Shown in pieces: positions 46,684 through 58,529 of a DNA stretch of 64,000 nt; position 1 is the stretch's first letter; each line of letters begins with the position of its first letter. The notes beneath the pieces are model-generated. The model made no database searches, was not told the DNA's origin, and saw nothing but the letters and a program-made list of their open reading frames with translations. The position numbers and the translations under genes are program-made. The stretch spans positions 1,313,148-1,377,147 of the forward strand of contig NC_030986.1 in the NCBI RefSeq assembly GCF_000149955.1, read 5' to 3'. The stretch is from Fusarium oxysporum f. sp. lycopersici 4287 (lineage: Eukaryota; Ascomycota; Sordariomycetes; Hypocreales; Nectriaceae).

Positions 46684-48347
46684 ATGCGTCTTTTCAGCAG
46701 AGTCGTAACCGCCGTCGTCTTGCTTCAGCAAGCCTACGCATTCAGTCCGCGACAAGTAACGCACTTTGAAACTTCACCGAAATCTCGTCTAGTCACACGG
46801 GATGACGACATGACGGGCGTTATTGGGGGTACATTCGACCAACTGATCGATCACGACAACTCTTCTCTTGGAACCTTCAAGCAGCGGTACTGGTATAGCC
46901 TTAATTATGTGAATGGCACTAACCCCCCTGTCGTGTTCATATCCCCCCTAGATGCTGAGGCTGAACAAGTGAAGTTCTGGTTGCACGATGACTATGTCAT
47001 TGGCGGCATGATTGCACGACGCATTGGAGCTGTGATGCTGCTGCTTGAGGGTCGATATTTTGGTCAATCGTCGCCATATCAGCAACTCACGACTGAAAAT
47101 ATGAAGTACTACACTGAGGATCAGATTATGCGCGATAAGATATACTTCGCTGAAAATGTCAAACTACCATTTGCGAAAAATGGGAGCGCCAGGCCGGCCA
47201 AGGTGCCCTGGGTTCATACAGGATGCTCGGGGCAGGGAAATCGAGTCTTGTTCACGCAGAAACAGTATCCAGGTACATTCTGGGCAAGTTGGGCGTCAAG
47301 TGCACCACCACAAGCGATTTCTGACTACTGGAGGTATTTTGACGCTGCCAAAGCATATTTGCCCAAGAACTGTACAGCAGATGTCGAGAAGGTCATTGAG
47401 CATCTGGACAATGTCATGCTTCACAGTAAGATAACGCCGGACTTTCGAAAAGCACCATGGTACTAATACACTCGATAGGCTCAGCAGATGAAATCCAGCA
47501 AATTAAGGAAGACTTCGGGGCTCCTGACCTCAAACACAACGATGATTTTATGAACCTCCTCAACTATGGACCGCAGTCTTATCAGGGCGCTTCTTTACGC
47601 ATACACGATACGTGGGAGTTCTGCGACTACGTCGAGAATGCCGTTGGCGTTATAGACAAGTCTAAGCTTCCAGGCTCAGGAGGTGTTGGTCTAGAAAAGG
47701 CGTTGGCAGGATATGCCCGCTGGACCAAAGAGGTCTGGATCCCTGGAAAATGTGAGGAACGAGGTCCCTGGAAGGGGGTGACCAACACGGGCTGCTTCAA
47801 CTTTGGTGACGCTGACAGCTTGGTTTACGCCAATAAGACGTTGGCCAGTTCAGGCATTGCAGAGACGCTGCAATTCCAATGGCTCCTCTGTAACGAGCCT
47901 GAAGAATACTGGCAGACGGGTTCACCAGAGGGTACACCGACACTGGTCTCACGCTTGGTGAACAGGGAGTACTTCAGGAAGACATGTGCGCGTTATTTCC
48001 CTCCCGACACTGGTGGAGAGACCTACGGCCTGGCTAAGGGAAAGACGACAGAATCATGGAACGCTCACTATGGAGGCTGGAGCGACCCTTCTCCGTACGT
48101 GAAGAGGACTGTCTTGGTTGATGGTCTGTATGATCCTTGGCGGGCAGCGGGATTTGCTTCTTCACAAAGACCTGGAGGCGTGCTCGGCAACAGCACCCAC
48201 ATCAGACACTTTTTGAACCCCTTGGGCAATCACTGTACTGATACGTTTCGCAATGCTGGTACTATTTGGCCAGAGGTCAAAGCCATCCAGGAGGCTGGCA
48301 TTCATCAGATTGAGAAGTGGGTCGCAGAGTTTCCCAAGAACAGGTAA
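46684..48347 (+). CDS. Secreted serine carboxypeptidase/prolyl peptidase, family S28
   Basis: Secreted peptidase of the prolyl-carboxypeptidase/S28 type. 536 aa from exons 46684-47425 and 47479-48347; the 53-nt intron has a GTAAGA donor and an ACTAATAC branch. Residues 1-20 (MRLFSRVVTAVVLLQQAYAF) are a signal peptide, which fixes the start against a longer upstream frame. The family core is present (FDQLIDH, SLGTFKQRYWY, EGRYFGQSSPY, PGTFWASWASSA), with several N-glycosylation sites. The catalytic Asp and His are plausible in DGLYDPWR and GNHCTD. The nucleophile elbow reads TGCSGQGN, where S28 enzymes typically have GGSYxGAL, so the Ser is kept but the following Tyr and Ala-Leu are not. Activity is therefore uncertain. 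Acidic extracellular protein degradation is the usual role. Confidence 0.8.
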
Positions 48348-51300
48348 ACTTTAGGGGAACGAAAGACGTGGGTGTATGAAACGGCTCAGGGAGTTGGTGG
48401 TGAGAGCAGAGTGTGATGAGGAGGTTGAATCGCTGATCGATGCTGCTAGTGACTCCGAGGACTTATGATAGACGATCGTGTAAGTCGAAGCCTTTTATCT
48501 AAGACATGCCAATAAAGGGAGATAAAAAACCTCTATTCCCGCGTCTAGAATCTAATCTTGAACTTGACAATTCATCATTGTCTTGGACTTGCTTTTTATT
48601 TCTTCCTGTTCCGTATCTCCTAGACCGCCACTTATACCACGTTGGTTGCTGTATCCCTTGCGTATAACCTCATTGGCTTCTCAATGATGCAAAGCTGGCT
48701 CGACTAGTCCTTTCAACTGGGAGTATCAGAAACATGCATAGATAATCATTAAGAGCTGTCTCGAAAGACGTACTAGAACCAATCAAGCTGAGTCTAAACA
48801 GCCTGAGGATTTCTACCAGTTAATTCCTATCCTGCCATCTCGCAACGTGCGGGCGTTGACTTGACGCAATTAGGCGCCCTTGCCTTGAACCGTTATATGC
48901 AGAATGTCTGATAAACGCTAGTATCTCAACAAGTGTCTCCTATGTACTGACCCCTCGTATCACCAAGAGGAACCGTTATCTGGTGGCGCACAGCATACAA
49001 TTCACTCTTGACCAATGCTACGCTGTGTAGGCCACCGAGATGTCTATGTTCAAGCCAAAGCCACAAACCCTTCTGTCTCTTGTTAATGTCTAGTCCATTT
49101 AGGGACACGCGGCAAATGCTGTATGAAACAGGGGTTTCCAGTATGAGCTGTTGTTACACAGCATGCAACCGTTGACGCTCAGATAACGCACCTCGACCAC
49201 GTATTCCAGGCCATTCCAGAGGCAATTTCCCCTCGAAGTGGTTACTAGAGAAAACTACCACACGTCCTTTTTAACCACTATCGTCCGGGATGTTTCCGTA
49301 ACTTTTTGTTACAGATGCAAGATTGCGGCTGCAACTATACCAATTGGGTCAACATTCAACCACGCCTCGCCAACCTTTTGAGGCACACTGAGAGATAATA
49401 CGGTACAACCACCAACCATATCAAAGCCAAATATGGGCTTTTGGTAGCATTCTACAACAACGTTCGGCCGCGAGGATGCGACATCGGAAAGTTTTGATGT
49501 GGCTTTGCGGTTCCTTGAGTATGATGTGAGCGACTTTGCCATCTTTGATATGTGCTGATAGACGATCCACCTCCGGCTACACTCCGAGTAGTTGGAGTGG
49601 GAGAGAAAACACCTCAATTATCCCTCCTAATCTCTTTCTTTACTCAATTGAATCAACTCTGCAGCAAACGAGGCGTTTCTGAATAGTCATCCTGACATCA
49701 CACTAATTATAAGTTGCAGCCGGTAGGTTTAGTTTTATGATAGCAAGCAACTATGGTGCCATATCCCCAGTTCTAGTCTGTCACTGTTGCTGTAACTACT
49801 ACCTTAGTTCTCTACCAGTTATGCCTCACCTGTCTCGGTATACGCAGACCGAGACTCGATGATTATGTTTGCCTAACTCACCGGGCCGATCTAGGTACTC
49901 GGGCCGCTTCTAGTTGGGTTTAGCAAGCTGGAGAATTAGACTACCAAGCAAGGAAACTTATATGTTTGATCTTATTCGATCGCCTGCGTTATTTGATCTG
50001 CCGTATATCGTAAGGCGAGAACTGAGAAAAAATATCTCATTGTCGTTCCGACTAGAATAGACTATGTGATGAACAAGCATCCAATCCATACTGAAAACAC
50101 CATCATCAGAGTTTAATCCCCCACCACTATGCAACCTGCAGAGCTACGTTTTCCCCCGAACCCCAAGTTAAAGCCACTGGTACGATTCTCCGGGAATAGA
50201 TGCAGTAGTAGTCACAATTCTGCAAAGGGATGTTCCTCATTCCACCATGTTTCTGCTCAGCTTTATCTGGTAGGGTCGTTTAGGTGCCGTTGGCATATCT
50301 AAGACAGAATGGATGTTGCCGTTGACGTGATACTGGTTTTGATAACCCTAAGCACACCTCACTTACACTTGGCGTAACTCAAACTGCACCGGCTTTTATA
50401 CGATGGCCAAATGGAGAACTGACAAGCACAATAACACCCCGTCCGACAGTTTTCTTTTCTTTTTAACACTGAAACACTTCTGATAGATTCTGGGAACTTA
50501 ATAGGCCATTGCCAGTTATGTTTATGATTAAACCTGTTCCCCCCTCGTCAATCGTCGTCATACGGATAAGGCGGGCCAGGCCAAGCTGGGCCAAGTATGT
50601 ATGTCATGTATGAACCGACCAGGAAGTTGCAGTTTGTTGAGTTCATCAAGATAACAACTTACATATTTGTATTTCCCCTTTGGGACTGTTACGCAAAAGC
50701 CTGGGGAAAGCTGGGAGGTTTGCCCGCGGAGGCCGCAGCATCCACTGGGAGGGCAATAATCTAAGCAAGCTTAGGTACCTTACACTGTAGAATCAGCATG
50801 TACGTACTGCGCGGGAGGGCAAAGCCTCATGGAAAACTTGCAATTGAGGCTTGAATGGTGGTGATTCGCTTATGCTTGGACGTGGGACTCAAGGGGAATG
50901 GGAAGGGGGAGTCTGAGAACTGGGCTGGGCTGGGCTGGGCTTGATCCATCCATTGGATCTACAGGGTCCTTTCTTCCAGTGGAGGATGTCTCTCGCCCAC
51001 CTCCATCAATGTCTCGAACTCCACTTATAACGAGACAGTTTCTTGTGTTGGTTGTGTCTACGTAAGGCCGGCGTTGTGGAAAGAGACAACACTGGTTCTG
51101 CTTAATCAAGATCAAGATGTATGAGCACGAGGTAAAGGTATCAGGCGCATGGACACCTGGATACCCCATGATAAAGCCCCGTGAGTCAATGAATGAATGA
51201 TAGTTTAGGGGAGGGGAAAGACATGGCAGCGCGTCCACTAACAGGCCTAGGTCATCAGGTACCAACTATTTCTTACTGGAAGCTTGCTTAGCACTTGTAT

Positions 51301-53074
51301 CATAGGGTCATCATCCTGCTAAGGCTAAGGCATGGCACCCTCTAATTGTAATCAACAACCATTCTCATCCGACGGGACGATCGCCTTGTCCGAGTCCGTG
51401 GAATAGTTGAGATGAAGACAGGCTGTCCATTCTATAGCCTTCGAGTATCTGTTCATCTGTCGTTTCAAGAGTCACAGCTTGCGTAATACGCGAGAGGCCT
51501 CAGATGGTTTTTGGGGTTTTTGATGCATTGCTCGATACAAGGATGATAGCGTCGTCCATCATCATTCCCCGCTTCCCGTTAATAAGTTAATTTTGGGAGT
51601 GTTCTTGAGTGTGTATCAACCCCGTACCTCGTTCTAGATACCCAATTTCATATCGCCATTGTTTACGGTGTCTTCCTGTCAATCAGTGTCGGTGTCTGCT
51701 GCCGCCGGAGATCTGCTTGTCAAGCTTGGATCTACAGAGCAGCTTGGTATCGTACTGTGCGATTGTGTCAGTCTCCAATTGCCAGGGAGATCCAGCGGAA
51801 GACCGGGCATGTAGCCCCGATAAGTGCGAGACCGGCGTCTATACTGTACGGACCGCATAAACAGCTGGCAAAATACTCGTGTGAATATCTCCTCAACCGC
51901 ACTGTCTTGCGCCGACAACGGGACCCACTCGGCCCTGTAGGTACATCTCGGATCAGATACCAGCCCCCGCCACTGACAATGAACTTGCAGACTCGCCAAG
52001 TGAGTGAGCCCACACCACTACCTACCACTCCTCTACCACCATTTGCCTGCAAGGTCAGTCCCAGTGCTCCACGTTTTCACACACAATCTGACCAAAGTGT
52101 GGAAGAGGGACTCGCTGGGTAAACGACCGACCCCAAGAGGCCCAGCTAAGGTACGGAACAAGAGCAATCCATTACCCACGAAGCTACTACATTAGCACAG
52201 TTCAAAGTCATCTCAGCCAGCAAATGCCTGCACTGTCGCTTATTCTGTCTCTGTTCATTTATCTCCACTAGGTACACCAGCTAGTAACAGCCTCTACTGC
52301 TAGCCCAGACCATACAGGCCAGACAGACCATCTGGAGACTCGGCGCATCAATCAAGTCAATCAATCAATCAATCAATCCCATCCAACTCTTTGCCTCGCT
52401 ACTTACCTACCTATTCTATTTCTCCTCATCCTCTCTTGTCATCATCATCCCTTCCTTATTCCCCTCACTATACGAAAATTGTAATCTCTTTCTTCTTCAC
52501 TCGCCACACGCACACATAACGCAGTACACACCTTTTAGCTGCGAACACGCACCTGGACCAGGGGTATCTGACAGCACAGGACCCTGACCGTCTCGCTCGT
52601 CCCGTCTCGTTTTTCCATTGACCGACCTGCCTGGCCTGCTTGACCTGCTGGCGCCTGCCGACTGTGCCCGCTGTGTTCGCGTGCGTCTACTCCGTACCAT
52701 CCAAAACCAAACCAAACCAATCCAACCCAAACCCAAACCGCTAGGGGCTCGCCCATCCATCCATATTACGATCCTGCCCCAACAATCACGGATTGCCGAT
52801 TTCTCTGATTATCGATTCGACGCCCGAACTCGTCAGCAACACATTCTGTTCCTAAACAGAACAACATCGCATTTTCGTCTACGACCAGCATCGACATTTT
52901 TACTCGAGCCCGCAATCGAATTTACGTGTGTTGATGCCTTGAACGCTTTTTGCCGACTCCCCCGCGCGACGCCAACAGTATTCTGCGACGCCAATTTCAA
53001 TTGAACCTACCGATCACCACTTTTCCCGTTGTCCACCGACGCCTACGGGTCGTTCCAGCCTCTCTTCGCTGGTC
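48348..53074. other. Gene-poor region and long leader of the Mga2-like gene, 4.7 kb
   Basis: No supportable gene. Coding-like patches with stops are visible on the minus strand at about 48929-49620. The last 800 bp are pyrimidine-rich with microsatellites and resemble a long 5' leader. Confidence 0.45.
52357..52378. repeat. (TCAA)n microsatellite
   Basis: About five tandem units upstream of the Mga2-like gene. Confidence 0.8.
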
Positions 53075-56000
53075 ATGACGCCCGCTCCTACCGGCCCAGG
53101 TAGCCCTCTGATCGCAGGAGCTGCTATGTCGGGCGGCGATTTCAACGATTTTTCCGATGAAGAGCTTGGCGCTTCAAACCTCTTCGACTTTTCTAATAGC
53201 CCAGATACCCTCCAGTCATTCGAGTCGCTCGGCGGAAACGACGCGAAAACGTTTCTCACACCCCAAGAATTAACAGGGGCACCTCTTCCTGATTCTCCGA
53301 ACGGTTCCTACCAAGACTCATCATCTGAAACGGCCTCCTCTAAACGCACTGCAACCCCAACCTCCAAGGCCGCCATGCACCCCGCTGAAGCGATGTTGGA
53401 GGAAGACGAAATGAAGGTGGAATGGGGAAACAGCTTTTTTAACGACGACGATCACTTTGTTTTTGGTCAAAATCACGACGATGCGTCAATGGAAATGTAC
53501 CCTTTTGGCGAACCTGGAGAATCCATCCTCGAGCACCCCTACGATATGGACACCGCTTCTAGTAGCCCAGAAGGCTTAAATACAGAACAACCGGCTCTCA
53601 CATCTCAGATGCCCACAGTCAGCTCGAAAGCTCCTATCAAAGATGCAACACCTAAGAGGAAGAAAGCACAGGGTCACCAGAAAGCCTCTTCAGTATGTTC
53701 ATCGCACAATTTTTTCAACCAGACGAGCCCTTTGTTAACGAACTTGAAGCAATACTCGGTATCTTCAGCAATGAATGGATTAAAAACATCAGCATCACGA
53801 GAAGTTTCGCCAATGTCCAACATGGTGCTGAGCCATGGCAGTTCTCCAGCGCCTCTCTTCAATTCTCCCTCGCCCAATACTCAAATAGATTTCTCTAGAG
53901 TTGTGAATGGAGGAGTGGGAGCACAGCATGTGTGGCCAAACAAAATCGACGTGGCAGCGCAACCAGTACCCGACAGCTTGCCTATGCATTTTAGCGGTCA
54001 GATGAATCAGCCTATGCCTATGCCGCAGCAGATGCCAATGCCCACACAATTCAACTTCAATGGACGATGCCAATTAAGAATCATGCCTACGCCTCTCAAG
54101 TCGAGGGTCGAGACCCAGATCCCTATCAAAATGACCCTGTGGCCATTGCCGCCTGGGGTCACCAAACTGCATCTGCCACCCCACACCATCTCAAAGCCTA
54201 AGCTGTTGTCGAAGCCAACGCCTGAGAAGTCTCCAGATATGCTTGAGCTGCATGTCTCATTAGTTTGCACGAGTGCAATGGATGAGCCTGGTGTCAAAGA
54301 AGCCGCGCTCAAACGGGCGGCATCACACCCCCAGGGCTATCTTCCGCCTCTGCCAGATAACAACAGTTCTCAACCAAAAGGCGGCGATGTACGTATTTGC
54401 CAAGGTTGCATAACGAGAGAGCGAAAGCGCGCGGCTCGGAAAAAGATCAAGAAGCCAGAGGAAGAGAAGGTCTGGCTGGAAGACGAAGAGCGCCGTGTCA
54501 TTGTCTTCAACACGCAAGAAGTCAAGGACTGGCAACCTCCCAGCGGCGTCATGGAGTCAACTGTTCCTGAGGGTACCATGCAGGTTGATGCTGCGATGCG
54601 CATTGCTTGCTATTGTCGACACCATGGCGAAAAGATGGGATTCAATGTTATCTTCACCATTAAAGATTTCCAAGACAGAGTCGTCGCCCAGGCCATGTCA
54701 AACCCAATTATGATCACTGACGACCACAAGACTCACCCAATTGCTCAGGTTGCGGCACAGCAGCCAGCTATTCCAGAACCCCCTATGCCATCCCTACCCC
54801 AAGCAAGTATTGAGAACAACGTTCTTCTACCACCTACCACCAATGGATCCTTCCGCATGTCGCCGTCTAACGGCGATTTATCGAATATGCATAGAAGCAG
54901 CCAGGCGTCATACCAATCTAAAGCATCGTCAACTGGTAATCTTGGTAGGACACTCTCACGCCCAGCTTCGCCAACTCTTGGTGGCCCGATGGCAAAGAAG
55001 AGAAAGTCAAGCGCTTCGAGAGTTCCTAATGGACTTACCATGACCCGCTTGGATACGTCACCCTCTCCTGGGGCGGATGTTAATCAGCTATCTAATGCTA
55101 CATCCCCTTTTACACCTAACCTCGCTGCCTTCTCTCAAGCCGATCCGATGTTTGGACAGCAAGCAATGGCCTTTACCACAGGTCCTCCTACACCCAGCAA
55201 CGAGCTACCAGGGTTCTACGCCAATCACCGCTCCGCGAGTATGGATAACATGGCCATGGCGCAGCTTTACTCAGCACCTGCTTCAGGACACCCGAGCCGT
55301 GCTCCCAGCCCCAATGGCCTTCGAAACAGTATCGTTGGCAACCCCCAGAACCAATTTGCCCAGGCACTCGCAAGCACCTTCAGTGTGCCTACAGGCATGA
55401 CGCCACTGCGAGCACCTCCAGTCATTCACAAGATCATTCCCAACGAGGGTCCTACAGTGGGAGGTATTGAAGTGACAGTTTTAGGTGCTGCCTTTTTCCA
55501 GGGGCTTGAAATCTGGTTTGGCAACCACAAAGCCACGACTACTACGTTCTGGGGCGAATCATCAGTTGTCTGTCTACTGCCACCCGCTCCTGGCCCTGGA
55601 CCTGTGCCAGTCACTTTCAAGAACCAGAACCCTCAGGCCGGCCAAGCTTTCTTAAACACAGCAAAACAGCCGCCTACTTTCAATTACTTGGACGATGGCG
55701 AGGACAAGCTGATTCGAGCTGCTCTGTCTGTACTGGGGCATAAGATGTCGGGCCAAATGATTGATGCCATGGACGTCGCCAGAAGAATTTTGGATAACGG
55801 AAATGGAAGCCACTGGTCTGGTGGTTCTGACGGTGCCCAGGGTGGTTCCTCATCAGGGGGAGCCATGTTCAGCCATGCCCCTTATGCTCATCTCGAGTCT
55901 CAGCTTCTGAAGTGCCTGGACCTCATTGACCTCGATGACAGCATGCACAGAACCCGCCTGGATCTCAAGAGACCCACCGGTCATACTATGCTTCACCTCT

Positions 56001-57343
56001 CTTGTTCGCTAGGCTACCATCGCTTGGTTGCAGCCTTGCTGGCCAGAGGTGCAAACCCGGATGCTAGAGATAGGGGTGGCTTCACACCTCTTCATATCGC
56101 ATCGATCCACAACCACCCTGAGATCGTTAGAAGGCTCATGCTGAACGGTGCCGACCCCACCATCAGGAGCGTATCTGGACTTTCCGCCTCCGATATTGCT
56201 CAGTCGCGTGCTGTAATCCACGCTATCCGCCGTTCTCAGCGACATGCCCGATCCCGCAGCAGCGGTGGCTCCGGTTCTCTTCACAGCCGAGCCAGCAGTG
56301 CCACTTCGCTCCGATCGCTCTGGGAGCCTATGACTAAGTTTCACAGCCACGAAGAGCCAATCTCACCTGATTCTAGCGAGGAGAGTCCAGAGTACACATC
56401 GGGAGATTTCGAGGATGAGGATCCCGATGAGGATTCCTACTTGAGCATGAGAAGACCTAGTGGCTTCAGGCAAGATCGTGAGCGACCCAATCTTCGCCGC
56501 CAGCAGACTAGTGAAATGGAGGAGGAACTTGCACCACCTGCTACAACAATGGCTGCTCTCAAGGAGCAGTTCCAGCAACAGGTCCACCAATTCCAGCAGT
56601 TCCAACAGTCGATTGCTATGCAGTTCCAGAATTTCCCACATTTCCCTCAGATGCCTCAAATGCCTGCATTGCCTAACATGCCTGGCTACCAAGCACCCTT
56701 CATGCGACGAGTCCAGCAACTGATGCCAGGTATGGCAGGTCCTCGTGCTGATGGCGAGCAGCCTCAGCGCTGGTGGGATTCGTCTTCCAAGGCAGCCGCG
56801 CCAGCACCTCCGGCTTACGAGGAGATCTTCCCCCAGGAAAGTCTCGACCAAAAGCATGAGTCAGCTGCCCGAGCTGCTGTGGAGGCTGAGGCTGATCAAA
56901 AATGCGCGGCCTTGTTTGACCAGACCACATCTACTGAGACCGAGTCGGCTGAAATTACTGAAGTCACCGAAGTGGCTGAAATCAAGACTGAAGAGCCAGG
57001 AGTCCTCAAGATTGGCCGAAAGAACGCCATCACCAAGGAGCAGCAAGAGCAATTCCGCCGAGCACATGAAGTCAAGATGAAGAGGATTAGCAGTGACCAC
57101 AATCTGTTCTTCATCTGGGTAAGTTACCTCGAAGTCTATCTTGCATGCATCCCAGAACTAACCAAGGTACAGATCCCCCTCCTCCTTGTAATGATTTGCG
57201 GCATGCTATACAGCTACTTCCCTTGGCTCTTCGCCTTTGCCTGGGCTTTTGTTCGCTCACTATATCAGAACGGGCTCACCAAGACACAGCAACTACTTCA
57301 ACAAAACCTACCAGAGCGGGTTCTTGAAGGTGTTGAAGTTTGA
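53075..57343 (+). CDS. Mga2/Spt23-type membrane-tethered transcription factor
   Basis: ER-anchored transcription factor that, after proteasomal processing, activates fatty-acid desaturase and hypoxia genes. The open frame has 1422 codons. Two introns that are multiples of three without stops very probably interrupt it: 53693-53749 (57 nt, GTATGT, GTTAAC branch) and 57119-57172 (54 nt, GTAAGT, CTAACC branch). Removing both gives 1385 aa. Landmarks: the conserved block LRIMPTPLKSRVETQIPIKM and RICQGCITRERKRAARKK in the middle; an IPT/TIG domain at about 760-845 (IHKIIPNEGPTVGGIEVTVL); two ankyrin repeats at about 949-1025; a Gln/Pro-rich stretch; and a C-terminal membrane helix at about 1329-1350 (IPLLLVMICGMLYSYFPWLF). 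Met 18 (53126) is an alternative start. Confidence 0.9.
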   Translation: MTPAPTGPGSPLIAGAAMSGGDFNDFSDEELGASNLFDFSNSPDTLQSFESLGGNDAKTFLTPQELTGAPLPDSPNGSYQDSSSETASSKRTATPTSKAAMHPAEAMLEEDEMKVEWGNSFFNDDDHFVFGQNHDDASMEMYPFGEPGESILEHPYDMDTASSSPEGLNTEQPALTSQMPTVSSKAPIKDATPKRKKAQGHQKASSVCSSHNFFNQTSPLLTNLKQYSVSSAMNGLKTSASREVSPMSNMVLSHGSSPAPLFNSPSPNTQIDFSRVVNGGVGAQHVWPNKIDVAAQPVPDSLPMHFSGQMNQPMPMPQQMPMPTQFNFNGRCQLRIMPTPLKSRVETQIPIKMTLWPLPPGVTKLHLPPHTISKPKLLSKPTPEKSPDMLELHVSLVCTSAMDEPGVKEAALKRAASHPQGYLPPLPDNNSSQPKGGDVRICQGCITRERKRAARKKIKKPEEEKVWLEDEERRVIVFNTQEVKDWQPPSGVMESTVPEGTMQVDAAMRIACYCRHHGEKMGFNVIFTIKDFQDRVVAQAMSNPIMITDDHKTHPIAQVAAQQPAIPEPPMPSLPQASIENNVLLPPTTNGSFRMSPSNGDLSNMHRSSQASYQSKASSTGNLGRTLSRPASPTLGGPMAKKRKSSASRVPNGLTMTRLDTSPSPGADVNQLSNATSPFTPNLAAFSQADPMFGQQAMAFTTGPPTPSNELPGFYANHRSASMDNMAMAQLYSAPASGHPSRAPSPNGLRNSIVGNPQNQFAQALASTFSVPTGMTPLRAPPVIHKIIPNEGPTVGGIEVTVLGAAFFQGLEIWFGNHKATTTTFWGESSVVCLLPPAPGPGPVPVTFKNQNPQAGQAFLNTAKQPPTFNYLDDGEDKLIRAALSVLGHKMSGQMIDAMDVARRILDNGNGSHWSGGSDGAQGGSSSGGAMFSHAPYAHLESQLLKCLDLIDLDDSMHRTRLDLKRPTGHTMLHLSCSLGYHRLVAALLARGANPDARDRGGFTPLHIASIHNHPEIVRRLMLNGADPTIRSVSGLSASDIAQSRAVIHAIRRSQRHARSRSSGGSGSLHSRASSATSLRSLWEPMTKFHSHEEPISPDSSEESPEYTSGDFEDEDPDEDSYLSMRRPSGFRQDRERPNLRRQQTSEMEEELAPPATTMAALKEQFQQQVHQFQQFQQSIAMQFQNFPHFPQMPQMPALPNMPGYQAPFMRRVQQLMPGMAGPRADGEQPQRWWDSSSKAAAPAPPAYEEIFPQESLDQKHESAARAAVEAEADQKCAALFDQTTSTETESAEITEVTEVAEIKTEEPGVLKIGRKNAITKEQQEQFRRAHEVKMKRISSDHNLFFIWVSYLEVYLACIPELTKVQIPLLLVMICGMLYSYFPWLFAFAWAFVRSLYQNGLTKTQQLLQQNLPERVLEGVEV

Positions 57344-58529
57344 TGATTTATGATGGTGTTCCTCATCACTTGTTCACAATCCCAAAGCGTATTTATTTCT
57401 TCTACGGATTGGGCTGGGCGTTTATTATTTGTTTTACCACTTATGACCGATGCAACCTGTTTCTCCTTTATACTATTGTCATTCGTTCAGGCATTTTTGG
57501 TCCCAGCGTACAAAGAACTATTATATCTTCCAGGGCTGCTACAATGTCCCAAGCGACTAACGTGAGATGGATCTGGAGGATTTCCATCAGAAATACGAAG
57601 CGCACAGCGGGTCGACATGAACAGAGAGCCTTTTCTTTGGCAGTTTTCCCTGGGATGAACTTGGACGGGCAATAGAGGTGGACTTTGAAATCGGGTTTCA
57701 TCAACTGTTTTAACACACAACTATGGGAAGTCTCCTGGGCAGATGGGTGATTAGGGAATAATGAGGTGTTGATGTTTTCTGGTTATGGACCTCTGGTGAA
57801 TGAAGTGGTTGAAGATTTTGGTGGAATGTAAGGAGACTGTATATGTATATAGGTATAACCGAAAAGGCAGAAATGAACTGGCTTAATTGACTGCTATCCC
57901 TTAATCGTCTGCGTCAGATTTCATTGTGTGCGATTCTACCTCGCCGGCCATGGACGCCAGTCTGATCCCAATAAACATACAAATCTTCATCCAGGTAGAG
58001 CACTCTTGCAATATTGCCTGTGTATTTCATCTTCACTTGAACTACTTCGATACGTCACACACACAGCATCGTGTCATGAGAATCGTTAATTAATACACAT
58101 ATACCCCCAACGCCGTTACCCTTCCGTCGGCCTTGACCCCAAGCGCACAGGCTACTTATCAGCCAAGGACCGTAATCCACCACTGTTCCCATTTTCCCCC
58201 AAGATCAAAACCTATAACCCCCTTCCCAACCGATATCCCAAGTGCAGGAAGCCTCCATATCCAACGGATGAGGAGACATCAGAAAAATTTGTCATGTCGC
58301 ATGTCATCATGGATATCTCCCACGTGAATATACAAAGAGTAATTCATTCGTAAAAGTCCCAGAAACAAAAACAAGGTCGTGGCCGCGTCAAGAGTCGTTC
58401 GATCCGCCGCTACAGAGCTTCTGAGCTCATGCTTCCATCTCACCACTGCCATTATCCGCTGTCGATAAGTGTCTCGCGTGCTGTTGTATGTTAACAATAT
58501 AATGAAAAGTCAAAGGCGCCACCATCAGA
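57344..58529. other. Intergenic, convergent 3' flanks
   Basis: Between the Mga2-like gene and the convergent gene on minus. No other feature is seen. Confidence 0.45.

Noticed and set aside
50870..51265. 131-codon open frame on - strand
   Set aside because: Low-complexity Pro/Ser end and no domain, intron or conserved start context.
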